A stretch of 64,000 bases of DNA, taken from Marinimicrobium sp050113635. Lineage in GTDB: Bacteria; Pseudomonadota; Gammaproteobacteria; Pseudomonadales; Cellvibrionaceae. Position numbers and translations under genes: made by a program. The notes under the pieces were generated by a model. It searched no databases. It saw nothing but the letters and a program-made list of their open reading frames with translations, and had not been told where the DNA came from. Location: the NCBI RefSeq assembly GCF_050113635.1, contig NZ_JBNJLT010000001.1, positions 992,001 through 1,056,000 on the forward strand. Direction: 5' to 3'. Positions 53,585-61,458 of the stretch are shown here, piece by piece. Every line of letters begins with the position of its first letter. The first letter of the stretch is position 1.

Positions 53585-54598
53585 CTAATAACCGAGCTCG
53601 TATACAAAACCATCGGAGCTGATGGCACGATAACGATTGGGATCCTCCGTAAACGCCAGAGCCAGCACGGCAACCGCTTTCGGATGAAACGCCTTGCGCT
53701 TTGGGAGTTGCCAACTGTATGCCAGCGTCCGGTTATCGACGTCCCACAAATCCACCCGCCCTGTGGGCTGGCCGGTCAACAGCCAGCCGCCGTCGTCGCT
53801 GAACCGTGCCAGGCTTACCCTCGCACCTCGCCGCACTCGCTCTTCCGGCAGCGGCAATTCCCACAATAATTCTCCTTCAGCGCTCCATACCTGCGGCGGT
53901 TCATAGCGCGCTGCCGAAAGAATCCGATCCCCCTGAGGGGCAATCGCCACCGCTTGCACCGGGGCGTCGTGCTGACGGGAGACGATCACCTCCCCCGTGT
54001 CGAGATTCCACAGCGTCGCGGTTCCCGCATCGGACCCGGTCACCGCGCGGTGTTCACTCATCGCAATAGCAGAGACGTGGTCGCTGTGATGAAAATTGCG
54101 AATAATCCCGCCGCGCCGCACGTTGTACAACGCCGCACGGTAATCCTCCAATGCCAGAAGGGCGTGTTCGCCATCGGCTCCCAACTGGGCCATCACAATG
54201 CCGGCGGGGCTGCTCCAGTACTGCTCAGCGGCGCCGGTCTCCCGGTTCCAAAGCACCAGCGTCCGTTCATCGGTCGTCAGCGCGTAACGCGCATCGGTGG
54301 AAAAACTGGCACTGAGAATCAAGGTGCTGGTATCCGCTTTATGATTCCAGTTGAAGAGGCGCTCGCCATCATCTACTCGCCACAAACTCCCTCCGTGATT
54401 GCCTGACCCCACCAGCGCCCAGCGCCCGTCTGCGGACAATGCTCCCGCTTGAATGCTGCGAGCCGCCACCTCCAAATGGTCGACGGGCTCCGCCGGTCGG
54501 TCGCACCCCCACAGCGCCAAGCCCAGTAGCAACAGACCGGCACGGCGTGCAAATTTACCGCCGGATCGAGATCGAGGGGACGCGGTCGAGTGCCTCAT
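53585..54598 (-). CDS. WD40-repeat-like lipoprotein
   Basis: A 337-residue exported protein with a signal peptide and lipobox LALWGC (Cys at ~32). The remainder is a beta-propeller of about seven WD40-type blades (LWRVDDGERLFNW, VLWNRETGAAEQYW, ATLWNLDTGEV, VDLWDVDNRTLAYSW). Its partner is unknown. It is inserted between the FKBP and rsd genes, a spot where Pseudomonas has nothing comparable as far as I recall. The gap to rsd is 9 bp, so the two are co-transcribed. Confidence 0.85.
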   Translation of the reverse strand: MRHSTASPRSRSGGKFARRAGLLLLGLALWGCDRPAEPVDHLEVAARSIQAGALSADGRWALVGSGNHGGSLWRVDDGERLFNWNHKADTSTLILSASFSTDARYALTTDERTLVLWNRETGAAEQYWSSPAGIVMAQLGADGEHALLALEDYRAALYNVRRGGIIRNFHHSDHVSAIAMSEHRAVTGSDAGTATLWNLDTGEVIVSRQHDAPVQAVAIAPQGDRILSAARYEPPQVWSAEGELLWELPLPEERVRRGARVSLARFSDDGGWLLTGQPTGRVDLWDVDNRTLAYSWQLPKRKAFHPKAVAVLALAFTEDPNRYRAISSDGFVYELGY

Positions 54599-54607
54599 GG
54601 GGCGCTC

Positions 54608-55075
54608 TCAGACCACCCTGTCTTTGTGGGCAGTATGCAGAACAGCAATCATTCGGTCCTCGGCGGCAAACCGTGTTTCAAGCGCTTCACCCAGCTGGGA
54701 TAGGTCTCGCTCCAGCGCATCGAGATCATCGGTTTCCAGGTATTTATCGTTGAAATCCAGAATGTCCTGAGTGGTCCGGTCCACCAACGCAAACAATTTG
54801 CTGGCCTCGACCAACGCTTCGTCACTGCCGAATTCCCGACCCTCACGCATCAACTGATCATACACTTCAAAGTGCCCGGCAGAGATGTAGTCCACGAGAA
54901 TTTCACACAAGTGGCGCAACTTGCCACCGCGCACCTGATCGCTGGATGCGGGCGCTTTCATGGCGCTTAAATCGCAAAAAGAAACCAGCATCAGGCGCCG
55001 CTCTTCCAGCCAGCGATCAATGATATCGCTGACACCGCCCCATCGTTCTTTAGCGTTTTTACAGTTATCGAGCAT
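54608..55075 (-). CDS. rsd: Regulator of sigma D (Rsd/AlgQ)
   Basis: A 155-residue helical protein of the Rsd/AlgQ family that binds sigma-70 region 4. The N-terminus KERWGGVSDIIDRWLEERR and the central KLRHLCEILVDYISAGHFEVY are the family hallmarks. The start at 55075 is chosen because AAGGA is six bases upstream; an ATG six bases earlier overlaps that site. Together with the AlgP-like gene it recreates the algP-algQ neighbourhood. Confidence 0.92.
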   Translation of the reverse strand: MLDNCKNAKERWGGVSDIIDRWLEERRLMLVSFCDLSAMKAPASSDQVRGGKLRHLCEILVDYISAGHFEVYDQLMREGREFGSDEALVEASKLFALVDRTTQDILDFNDKYLETDDLDALERDLSQLGEALETRFAAEDRMIAVLHTAHKDRVV

Positions 55076-55125
55076 AAACATTCCTTACGCAATGAAAAAA
55101 ACGTTATCGGTCACCAGCATTATTG

Positions 55126-55617
55126 TTACTGGCGACGGCGCAGGACTTGCCACAGATGAGCAAGCCCCAGCACTAGAAATCCAATCAGGGTCCAGCCCGG
55201 GATGCTGATTCCGAACAGCGACCAGGACACCTCCGCACAGTTACCATCGCCCGCCAGCATCGCGCGCAGCACATCCAAGAGCGGGAAGGCATCCAGCATA
55301 TAATCCAGGCCCGGACCGCAGGCGGGCACCTGATCCTCCGGAAGACTCTGCAACCAGAGCTGGCGAGCGGAAACGGCCGCGCCTGCGGCGGCAGAGAGCA
55401 ACCCGAGCAGGCCGTAGACCCGGCGGCCAATACGCCCCGGATGGTGCAGAAAAGCCAGCAGCGCCCAGACCCCCGCCAGGATCACAAAAATACGCTGGCT
55501 GATGCACAGCGGACAGGGCTCAAGGCCCATGCCGTGCTCCATGTACAGCGCCACCCCCATCATGAAAACCACGAGCATGACAATCAGGCAGTTGGTCAGG
55601 CGGACGCTCGGCAGCAT
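55126..55617 (-). CDS. dsbB: Disulfide bond formation protein B
   Basis: A 163-residue inner-membrane protein with four helices that reoxidises DsbA using quinones. The first cysteine pair is CPLC at ~35-38 and the second pair is Cys101 (VPACGPG) and Cys~127 (GDGNCAEVSW). All four catalytic cysteines are present. It is encoded 50 bp before rsd, as dsbH is in Pseudomonas. Confidence 0.95.
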   Translation of the reverse strand: MLPSVRLTNCLIVMLVVFMMGVALYMEHGMGLEPCPLCISQRIFVILAGVWALLAFLHHPGRIGRRVYGLLGLLSAAAGAAVSARQLWLQSLPEDQVPACGPGLDYMLDAFPLLDVLRAMLAGDGNCAEVSWSLFGISIPGWTLIGFLVLGLAHLWQVLRRRQ

Positions 55618-55641
55618 GTTCGAATCTCCAGAGAGCTTTGG

Positions 55642-55647
55642 GCTACA
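55642..55647 (+). promoter_or_regulatory. Possible -10 element for the FliL-like gene
   Basis: TACAAT at 55642-55647, ~105 bases before the FliL-like start. The -35 partner is weak (TTCGAA at a 19-base spacing). Confidence 0.3.
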
Positions 55648-55690
55648 ATACGTGGGCTACGGTGTTTGGCTTATAGGAATAAGCACACCA

Positions 55691-55756
55691 ATGGTACGCA
55701 AAAACACTCTGGACGCGCTACTGTTTGGCGCATACATTATTGGATTTGCACGGTAA
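55691..55756 (+). CDS. Possible small leader ORF (21 aa)
   Basis: A short frame begins ATGGTACGC and encodes MVRKNTLDALLFGAYIIGF followed by Ala-Arg. Its stop shares one base with the ATG of the FliL-like gene (TAATG). A possible AGGA lies 13 bases upstream. The peptide is amphipathic to hydrophobic and could be a membrane micro-protein or simply couple translation to the next gene. It may not be real. Confidence 0.3.
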   Translation: MVRKNTLDALLFGAYIIGFAR

Positions 55757-56226
55757 TGAATCGAATGCAACGATTTGAACGAATTAAGCGAACCGCGTCC
55801 CTGCCCCGGTGCCGACGTCTTTTGATGGCCGCCGTTGCCTTTATCAGCCTGAGCCTGGGGGTCGCCGTGGCGCCGTGGGCAAGCGCCCAGCAGGAGAAAG
55901 AGGACCAGATTTACATACCACTGAGTGAGCCATTGACGGTCAATTATGGCGGCCCCGGAAGACTGAAATACCTCCGCGCCGAGATCTCTCTTCGAGTAGA
56001 AAATTCCAATGATGTCGGCATTGTCCGTCACCATATGCCGCTCATTCGCGACAAGCTGGTCATGCTGTTCAGCCGTCAGGATGAGGAGGGTGTCAATACC
56101 CAGACCGGGCGAGAACAGTTGCGGCAGGCCGCACTCGAGCAGACCAACCAGTTAATCGCTCAGGAGGAAGGCCGAGAACAGATTATTCGCGACCTGCTGT
56201 TTCGCAATTTCGTGGTTCAGCGCTAG
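55756..56226 (+). CDS. FliL-like exported protein
   Basis: A 156-residue protein. An N-terminal hydrophobic segment (~24-48, LMAAVAFISLSLGVAVAP) with a likely cleavage after WASAQQ is followed by a FliL-type domain (YIPLSEPLTVNYGG, RYLRAEISLRV-like, LRQAALEQTNQLI, IRDLLFRNFVVQ). It is found away from flagellar genes in Pseudomonas-type genomes too; its role is unclear. The start is uncertain (55756 or 55765) because no good ribosome binding site is visible. The end overlaps gshA by four bases. Confidence 0.85.
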   Translation: MNRMQRFERIKRTASLPRCRRLLMAAVAFISLSLGVAVAPWASAQQEKEDQIYIPLSEPLTVNYGGPGRLKYLRAEISLRVENSNDVGIVRHHMPLIRDKLVMLFSRQDEEGVNTQTGREQLRQAALEQTNQLIAQEEGREQIIRDLLFRNFVVQR

Positions 56227-57863
56227 CCACAACTGCCCAGAGGCCGTGCAAGGGACGGGTCCGTATCATCACCACAGCGGCGATATTGCCGATAGTAGTT
56301 AGCCAGATAGTCTTCGAAGCTGAGCGTATCGGCCGCCTCCACCGCGCGCTGATCCTGCAGTGATTTCGCCGCCATAGCGCGATAGTGCGCCTGCATGTCG
56401 GCGGCCAACGGCCGACGCCGGAATCTATCACCATGCTGCTGAGCCTGGGTCATGGTGTAGCGAAAGAAGGTTTGCTGCTCTCGCCGCATACCTGCCAGCA
56501 CCCGGGCCGAGGGCGTCAATTCGGGATCATCCAGTTTTCTCTGCTGCGCCGCGACCGACGCCTGACCGGTGTCGGTTTGTCCCCGAGAGGCGTCCAGCGA
56601 CACGGCGCAGTCGCGAATCGCCGCCAGCAGTTCGTGCGCCCACTCGTTCATGAGCACTTCCCCATCTTCCCTACACAGCTTGAGGCCAGGCTCCCTGCCC
56701 CGGTACACGATGCGTTCCTGGTTTTCCTGAATATTGCGATACTCCTGATTGTGCGTCTTTGGGCTCGATCTCAGCAAGCAAAACAGAAGAAAGGCATCCA
56801 GAAAATGAATCTGTTCGGCACTGATGCCCAGAGGCTCAAACGGGTTCAGGTCTACGCAGCGCACTTCCACATACTCGACGCCCCGCAGTCGCAACGCCTG
56901 CAGCGCGGTTTCTCCACGCTGGGTGGTGCGCTTGGGCCGCACGCTGCTGTAGAACTCGTTTTCAATCTGCAACAAACTGGTGTTCAGTTGTTGGTAGCCC
57001 CCGCTTTCATCCTTAAGCCCAATGGCCTCGTAGGCGGCATGAGGCTGGGTGATGGCACCGCACAATGTTTGTAGATAAGAGGCGATATCGTTGTAGCAGA
57101 CAATCATGCTTTGCTGGGCATCGCTCTGGTATCCGAGATCGCCCATGCGCAGCGACGTCGCATAGGGCGCATGCAGCGTATGCTCATCGCCGTTGAATGG
57201 CTCCAGCCGATGCTGACGGTTGCGTACAAAAGAGCGGCACACCGCCGGGGCGGCACCGAACAGATAGATCAGCAACCAGGAGTAACGTCGAAAGTTGCGA
57301 ATCAGGTCAAAATAGCGCTCGGTTTTGAAGTCCTGCAGGCTTTGGGCGTCGCCTTCAAGTGCCTGCAGCTCGCGCCAGAACTGATCCGGCAGGGAAAAAT
57401 TGTAGTGAACACCGGCGATCGTCTGCATGGTGCGACCATAACGGTGCGCCAGCCCAAGGCGGTACACCGTTTTCATGGTGCCGCTATTAGAGCGGCCATA
57501 CTGGGCGACCGGTATGCCCTCATCGCCTTTCAGCGCACAGGGCATGCTGGCTGGCCAGAGCCATTCACCATCCAGAACGCTGTAGGTGTAGCGATGGATA
57601 TCGTCCAGTTGCCCAAGCAACGCCTCGACACTCGTGAACGGCTCGGTAATAAACTCGAGCAGTGCTTCACTATAATCTGTCGTAATATGTGGGTGCGTCA
57701 GGGCAGACCCCAGATCTCTGGGGTGCTCGCCCTGAGCCAGATCGCCGCCGGGCGTCACTCGCAGGCTCTCCTTCTCCACTCCTCGCAAAATACCCTTTAG
57801 CGTATCGCCGCCCTGTTGGGAGAAATGACGCAAATGTTGGTGCAGGCGGCTGGTCTGTGACAA
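56223..57863 (-). CDS. gshA: Glutamate-cysteine ligase
   Basis: A 546-residue class I enzyme for the first step of glutathione synthesis. The N-terminal ATP/substrate region GILRGVEKESLRVTPGG, HPHITTDYSEALLEFIT and the later VEVRCVDLNPFEPLG are family hallmarks. The TTG start has GGAG six bases upstream. The length slightly exceeds the E. coli enzyme (518). No gshB is in the window. Confidence 0.95.
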   Translation of the reverse strand: MSQTSRLHQHLRHFSQQGGDTLKGILRGVEKESLRVTPGGDLAQGEHPRDLGSALTHPHITTDYSEALLEFITEPFTSVEALLGQLDDIHRYTYSVLDGEWLWPASMPCALKGDEGIPVAQYGRSNSGTMKTVYRLGLAHRYGRTMQTIAGVHYNFSLPDQFWRELQALEGDAQSLQDFKTERYFDLIRNFRRYSWLLIYLFGAAPAVCRSFVRNRQHRLEPFNGDEHTLHAPYATSLRMGDLGYQSDAQQSMIVCYNDIASYLQTLCGAITQPHAAYEAIGLKDESGGYQQLNTSLLQIENEFYSSVRPKRTTQRGETALQALRLRGVEYVEVRCVDLNPFEPLGISAEQIHFLDAFLLFCLLRSSPKTHNQEYRNIQENQERIVYRGREPGLKLCREDGEVLMNEWAHELLAAIRDCAVSLDASRGQTDTGQASVAAQQRKLDDPELTPSARVLAGMRREQQTFFRYTMTQAQQHGDRFRRRPLAADMQAHYRAMAAKSLQDQRAVEAADTLSFEDYLANYYRQYRRCGDDTDPSLARPLGSCG

Positions 57864-57911
57864 CGTGAGCTCCTTTGGCGGCGCAGAAGACTGGGTTAAC
57901 CCGGTATATGG

Positions 57912-58328
57912 TTACTGGGAAGGATAGGCGGAGACAGCAGCGCCCTGGAGGCTGTTCTCAGGAGCGGGATTCTCCTCAGGCGCGGGGTCAGTCTCAGACG
58001 ATGGTGCGGACTCTGCCTGCGCAGCGGCCTCGTCCAAGCCCTCCGGGCTTTCCTCACGACCCTCATGCTTCGGCGACGGCCTGGCTTTGGGGGCACGGGG
58101 CGGCATATCGTCTTCCGACACCACCGGCAGGCCACGCTCATCCGCCTCGCAAGGCACCACACGTATACGCTGCTCAAAGTCCTTTGCGCTCAACTCTACC
58201 ATCTGGTTCACCGCTTCATCCTTGTGGAGCGTTTTGTAAAGGGCGTTGCGGTCTCGCCCATCCAGCCAATCCTTTTGCTTGCCCAGAAAATAACCGTGCT
58301 GGTTGCGTAGAATGAAAAGCTCAGTCAT
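57912..58328 (-). CDS. Hypothetical protein with a P/E/A-rich tail
   Basis: A 138-residue protein. Residues ~1-60 (ELFILRNQHGYFLGKQKDWLDG, cut here for length) form a compact basic domain seen in Pseudomonas-type conserved hypotheticals. Residues ~65-138 are disordered, rich in Pro, Glu and Ala. The start at 58328 has AAGGTGG three bases upstream, and the frame before it is unlikely. It is 48 bp before gshA on the same strand, so it probably leads that transcript. Confidence 0.7.
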   Translation of the reverse strand: MTELFILRNQHGYFLGKQKDWLDGRDRNALYKTLHKDEAVNQMVELSAKDFEQRIRVVPCEADERGLPVVSEDDMPPRAPKARPSPKHEGREESPEGLDEAAAQAESAPSSETDPAPEENPAPENSLQGAAVSAYPSQ

Positions 58329-58548
58329 TGCCCACCTTGCTGTTTCGAACCTCAGTCGATGAAACATCGCCCTCTCAGCCAAGGGCCGTCTCATCAAAAC
58401 CGGAATTGTTCAGGGTTAGAGCGCCGAGTGCAAGGGCTTTTTCCTCTGGCCGATTGCTGTCCCTCAAAATAGCGCGAATCACCTCCTGCCGCCCATTCGC
58501 TCCTGCTATGCGTCGCGCCTGAACCATGGGCTACGTATGAGAAGACGG
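58329..58548. other. Non-coding gap before the xyl regulator
   Basis: No gene was recognised between the hypothetical protein start and the regulator promoter. The promoter of the minus-strand gene should be here; nothing distinctive was seen. Confidence 0.4.
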
Positions 58549-58577
58549 TTGACACATAATGAAAACGTTTCTATTTT
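58549..58577 (+). promoter_or_regulatory. Sigma-70 promoter of the LacI-family regulator
   Basis: TTGACA (58549-58554), a 17-base spacer, and TATTTT (58572-58577). Transcription would begin near 58584, leaving a ~120-base leader. The upstream operator covers the spacer and the -10. Confidence 0.8.
58559..58576. promoter_or_regulatory. LacI-type operator 1
   Basis: ATGAAAACGTTTCTATTT. It overlaps the -10 of the regulator promoter. It is the exact reverse complement of operator 2 (58677-58694). Confidence 0.8.
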
Positions 58578-58676
58578 TAATAAAAAGCTATTGAGTCATT
58601 TGCACTTTAAGGTCATAATCCTTGAAACGATGTGCAAAAAAAACGGCAAAAATGCAAAGTGACCTCTAACATCTTG

Positions 58677-58694
58677 AAATAGAAACGTTTTCAT
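58677..58694. promoter_or_regulatory. LacI-type operator 2
   Basis: AAATAGAAACGTTTTCAT, 14-30 bases before the regulator start codon. It is an 18-base inverted copy of operator 1, 120 bp away centre to centre, an arrangement suited to DNA looping. Confidence 0.8.
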
Positions 58695-58707
58695 AAAGAC
58701 CCGAATT

Positions 58708-59781
58708 ATGGCCTCACGCTCCAACCAGACAGTGTCCATCAAAGACGTCGCCAAACTGGCCGGGGTGTCGATTTCCACCGTCTCCCGGTGCCTGAACGAG
58801 CCGGAGCGGGTCAAACCGAAAACCCTGGCTGCGGTACAGGCTGCCGTGGAGCAAACCGGCTACGCGCCCAATGCCCTGGCACGCAACTTCCGTCGCGGCC
58901 GAACCGGACTGGTGATGGTCGTGCTGCAATCCGTGGGGTTGCCTTTCTGGGGCGGCGTCATGAATGGGATCAACCGGGTAGCGCAGGAAGAGGGCTACGC
59001 CATTCTTATTCGCGAAACCACCCACAGCCCACCGGAGCTGGATGACTATTGCCGTATGGTGATGTCGAAAGAGGCCGACGGAATCATCATTCTCGCCAGC
59101 CCGTCGCCCTTCTCCGATACCAGTGCCTACTCTACGGGTGAACGTCGCACCCCGATTGTGCTGGGCTGTGAACACGTTACTGACGAGCTGGCCCATATCC
59201 CCAGCGTGCGGGTCGACAACCGGCGGGCTGCCGCCGAAGCCACTCAATACCTGTGGCAATTGGGGCATCGGCGCATTGCGTTTATCACTGGCGCCCGCGG
59301 CTCTCTATTGACCCGAGACCGGGAGCGCGGCTACCGGGACACGCTGACGGCTCAGGGGCACCCCCCCGCCAGCGACTGGGTGGTCAACGGTGACCAGAGT
59401 ATTGAGGGCGCCCGTCGGGCCACCCGAAAACTGCTGAGTTTAAAGGCTCGCCCCACGGCCATTTTTTGTGCCAACGACGAAATGGCCATGGCGGCGATTC
59501 ACGAAATCAAGCGCCTCGGGTTGCGCGTTCCCGACGATGTTTCCGTTGTCGGCTTCGACGATACCCGCTACGCGGCCATCATGGACCCGCCTCTGACGAC
59601 AGTGGCACAGCCAACCGACGAAATCGGCGAACGCACCATGCGGCGGTTACTTAACGCCATTGATGGCAAGGATATTGGGGAAGGCGCAGAGGTTGTAGAG
59701 CACCGGCTCATCGTGCGCGGCTCCAGCGCTCCGCCCGCGTTGACACCGCAGACGAAGCCGCTGTCCACCAGCGACACATGA
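58708..59781 (+). CDS. LacI-family transcriptional regulator (xylose locus)
   Basis: A 357-residue repressor. The N-terminal helix-turn-helix SIKDVAKLAGVSISTVSRCL is at residues 10-29, with the hinge helix region YAPNALARNFRRGRTG. The periplasmic-binding-protein-like effector domain follows (~65-340, including IPSVRVDNRRAAAEA, FCANDEMAMAAI, VSVVGFDDTRYA). The place directly before xylB-xylA suggests a xylose or xyloside effector. Two flanking operators suggest autoregulation. No good ribosome binding site is seen. Confidence 0.92.
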   Translation: MASRSNQTVSIKDVAKLAGVSISTVSRCLNEPERVKPKTLAAVQAAVEQTGYAPNALARNFRRGRTGLVMVVLQSVGLPFWGGVMNGINRVAQEEGYAILIRETTHSPPELDDYCRMVMSKEADGIIILASPSPFSDTSAYSTGERRTPIVLGCEHVTDELAHIPSVRVDNRRAAAEATQYLWQLGHRRIAFITGARGSLLTRDRERGYRDTLTAQGHPPASDWVVNGDQSIEGARRATRKLLSLKARPTAIFCANDEMAMAAIHEIKRLGLRVPDDVSVVGFDDTRYAAIMDPPLTTVAQPTDEIGERTMRRLLNAIDGKDIGEGAEVVEHRLIVRGSSAPPALTPQTKPLSTSDT

Positions 59782-59788
59782 CAGTGCG

Positions 59789-59822
59789 TTTGGTATACAA
59801 AATACATGGTCAAATGTACCAT
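59789..59822. promoter_or_regulatory. Palindromic elements before xylB
   Basis: TTTGGTATACAAAA (59789-59802) contains a GTATAC palindrome, and ATGGT-CAAATGT-ACCAT (59806-59822) is a 5-bp inverted repeat. They lie in the 104-bp gap between the regulator gene and xylB. The sequence differs from the AAACGTTT operators, so another regulator may bind here. Confidence 0.4.
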
Positions 59823-59885
59823 AAGAATCCGGCATATGACCGGGAATAACAGCCACAATCACTCAAGACTGGGTAGACCAACACT

Positions 59886-61385
59886 ATGTACTTTCTCGGA
59901 TTAGACATCGGCAGTTCCTCGGTCAAGCTGTCCGTCATCGACGGCGAGAGCGGTGAACGGGTGGCCAATGCCACTTACCCGCCTCAGGAAATGACTATTC
60001 AGGCCCCCCGCTCCGGCTGGGCCGAACAGGCCCCGGAAGACTGGTGGGACGCCGTTAAGCAAGGCTGTGCACAAATGTGGCAACAGCGCCCGGAGGTAAA
60101 AGACAAGATTGGTGCCATCGGTATTTCCTACCAAATGCACGGCCTGGTGGCGCTGGATGCGGACGGCAAGGTGCTGCGCCCCTCCATTATCTGGTGCGAC
60201 AGCCGCGCTGTGTCCACGGGTGAACAGGCGTTTGACGAACTCGGCACCGACTGGTGCATGGAGCACCTGCTGAACTCCCCCGGCAACTTCACCGCCGCCA
60301 AGCTGCGCTGGGTACAGGAAAACGAACCCGAACTCTACGCGCAAATTGACAAAATCCTGCTCCCCGGCGATTACATTGCCTACAAATTGACCGGCGAGTG
60401 CACTACCACCGCCTCGGGCCTGTCAGAAGGGGTTTTCTGGGATTTTTCCGAGAACGGCGCGTCGGACAAACTGCTCAAACACTGGCACATCGACCCCAGC
60501 CTCCTGGCCCGTCAGGTACCCAATCTTGGGGTTCAGGGCGAGGTCAGCGAAAGCGCTGCGCAGGAGCTGGGCATCAACGCTGGCGCCAAGCTCGGCTTTC
60601 GCGCCGGTGATCAGGTGGCCAATGCCATGAGCCTGAACGTATTGGAGCCGGGCGATGTCGCCACCACGGCGGGCACTTCCGGTGTGGTCTACGCCGTGAC
60701 CGACAAAAACATTGCCGACCCGGATCAACGCATTAACACCTTCCTGCACGTTAACAAAGGCGATGCCGATGTCCACCGCGGCCTGCTGGCCTGCATCAAC
60801 GGCGCAGGCCGAATGAACAGCTGGCTCAGAGGCGTACTCAGCGCGGGTGGCGACGTGTCCTATCCGCGCTTAAATGAGCTGGGCGAGTCCGTGAAACCCG
60901 GCAGCGATGGCCTGAAAGTCTATCCTTTTGGAAACGGGGCGGAGCGCATTATGCGCAACAAACTGCTTTCGGCCCAAGTGGACGGTCTGGACCTCAACCG
61001 TCACAGCGTCAATCACATAGCACGGGCCACCCAGGAAGGTGTGGCCTACGCCATGAACCTCGGTTTCGATCTCATTAAAGGTCTGGGAGCGGAAACACGT
61101 GTGGTACGCGCCGGGCACAGCAATATGTTTTTAAGCCCGATTTTCAGCAGTGCTTTCGTCAACCTGACTGGCGCGCCACTGGAGCTGTACCAGACTGACA
61201 GCGCCGATGGTGTAGCGCGTGCCGCCGCATGGGGCTGTGACTTTTATCGCAGCCGTGACGATGTGTTCCGCACACTGACCTGCAAGGCAGTTCTGGAGCC
61301 CGAAACCGCACTGCAAACACAGTATCAGGAACTGTACGGCCAGTGGCGTGACGCTGTCGAACAGCGACTTGCCGAGGCCAATTAG
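59886..61385 (+). CDS. xylB: Xylulokinase
   Basis: A 499-residue FGGY-family kinase that phosphorylates D-xylulose. The N-terminal FLGLDIGSSSVKLSVID (phosphate 1 loop), IGISYQMHGLVAL, and the C-terminal VVRAGHSNMFLSPIF (FGGY signature 2 region) are present. It is the first enzyme gene of the xyl run, after the LacI-family regulator. Confidence 0.95.
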   Translation: MYFLGLDIGSSSVKLSVIDGESGERVANATYPPQEMTIQAPRSGWAEQAPEDWWDAVKQGCAQMWQQRPEVKDKIGAIGISYQMHGLVALDADGKVLRPSIIWCDSRAVSTGEQAFDELGTDWCMEHLLNSPGNFTAAKLRWVQENEPELYAQIDKILLPGDYIAYKLTGECTTTASGLSEGVFWDFSENGASDKLLKHWHIDPSLLARQVPNLGVQGEVSESAAQELGINAGAKLGFRAGDQVANAMSLNVLEPGDVATTAGTSGVVYAVTDKNIADPDQRINTFLHVNKGDADVHRGLLACINGAGRMNSWLRGVLSAGGDVSYPRLNELGESVKPGSDGLKVYPFGNGAERIMRNKLLSAQVDGLDLNRHSVNHIARATQEGVAYAMNLGFDLIKGLGAETRVVRAGHSNMFLSPIFSSAFVNLTGAPLELYQTDSADGVARAAAWGCDFYRSRDDVFRTLTCKAVLEPETALQTQYQELYGQWRDAVEQRLAEAN

Positions 61386-61392
61386 GTAAGCC

Positions 61393-61421
61393 GGGCGATC
61401 ACTGTTCATCGCCCATTTTTT
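61393..61421 (+). terminator. Terminator-like hairpin between xylB and xylA
   Basis: GGGCGAT (61393-61399) pairs with ATCGCCC (61408-61414), followed by A and six Ts. Only 37 bases remain before the xylA ATG, too few for a full promoter, so the hairpin must be read through or protect an mRNA end. Confidence 0.75.
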
Positions 61422-61458
61422 CATTTTCCACGCAACACAAAGCAAAAAGGTCTTTACC

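Noticed and set aside
55618..55632. tRNA T-loop-like GTTCGAATC
   Set aside because: No acceptor, D or anticodon arms flank it, and it overlaps the dsbB start codon region.
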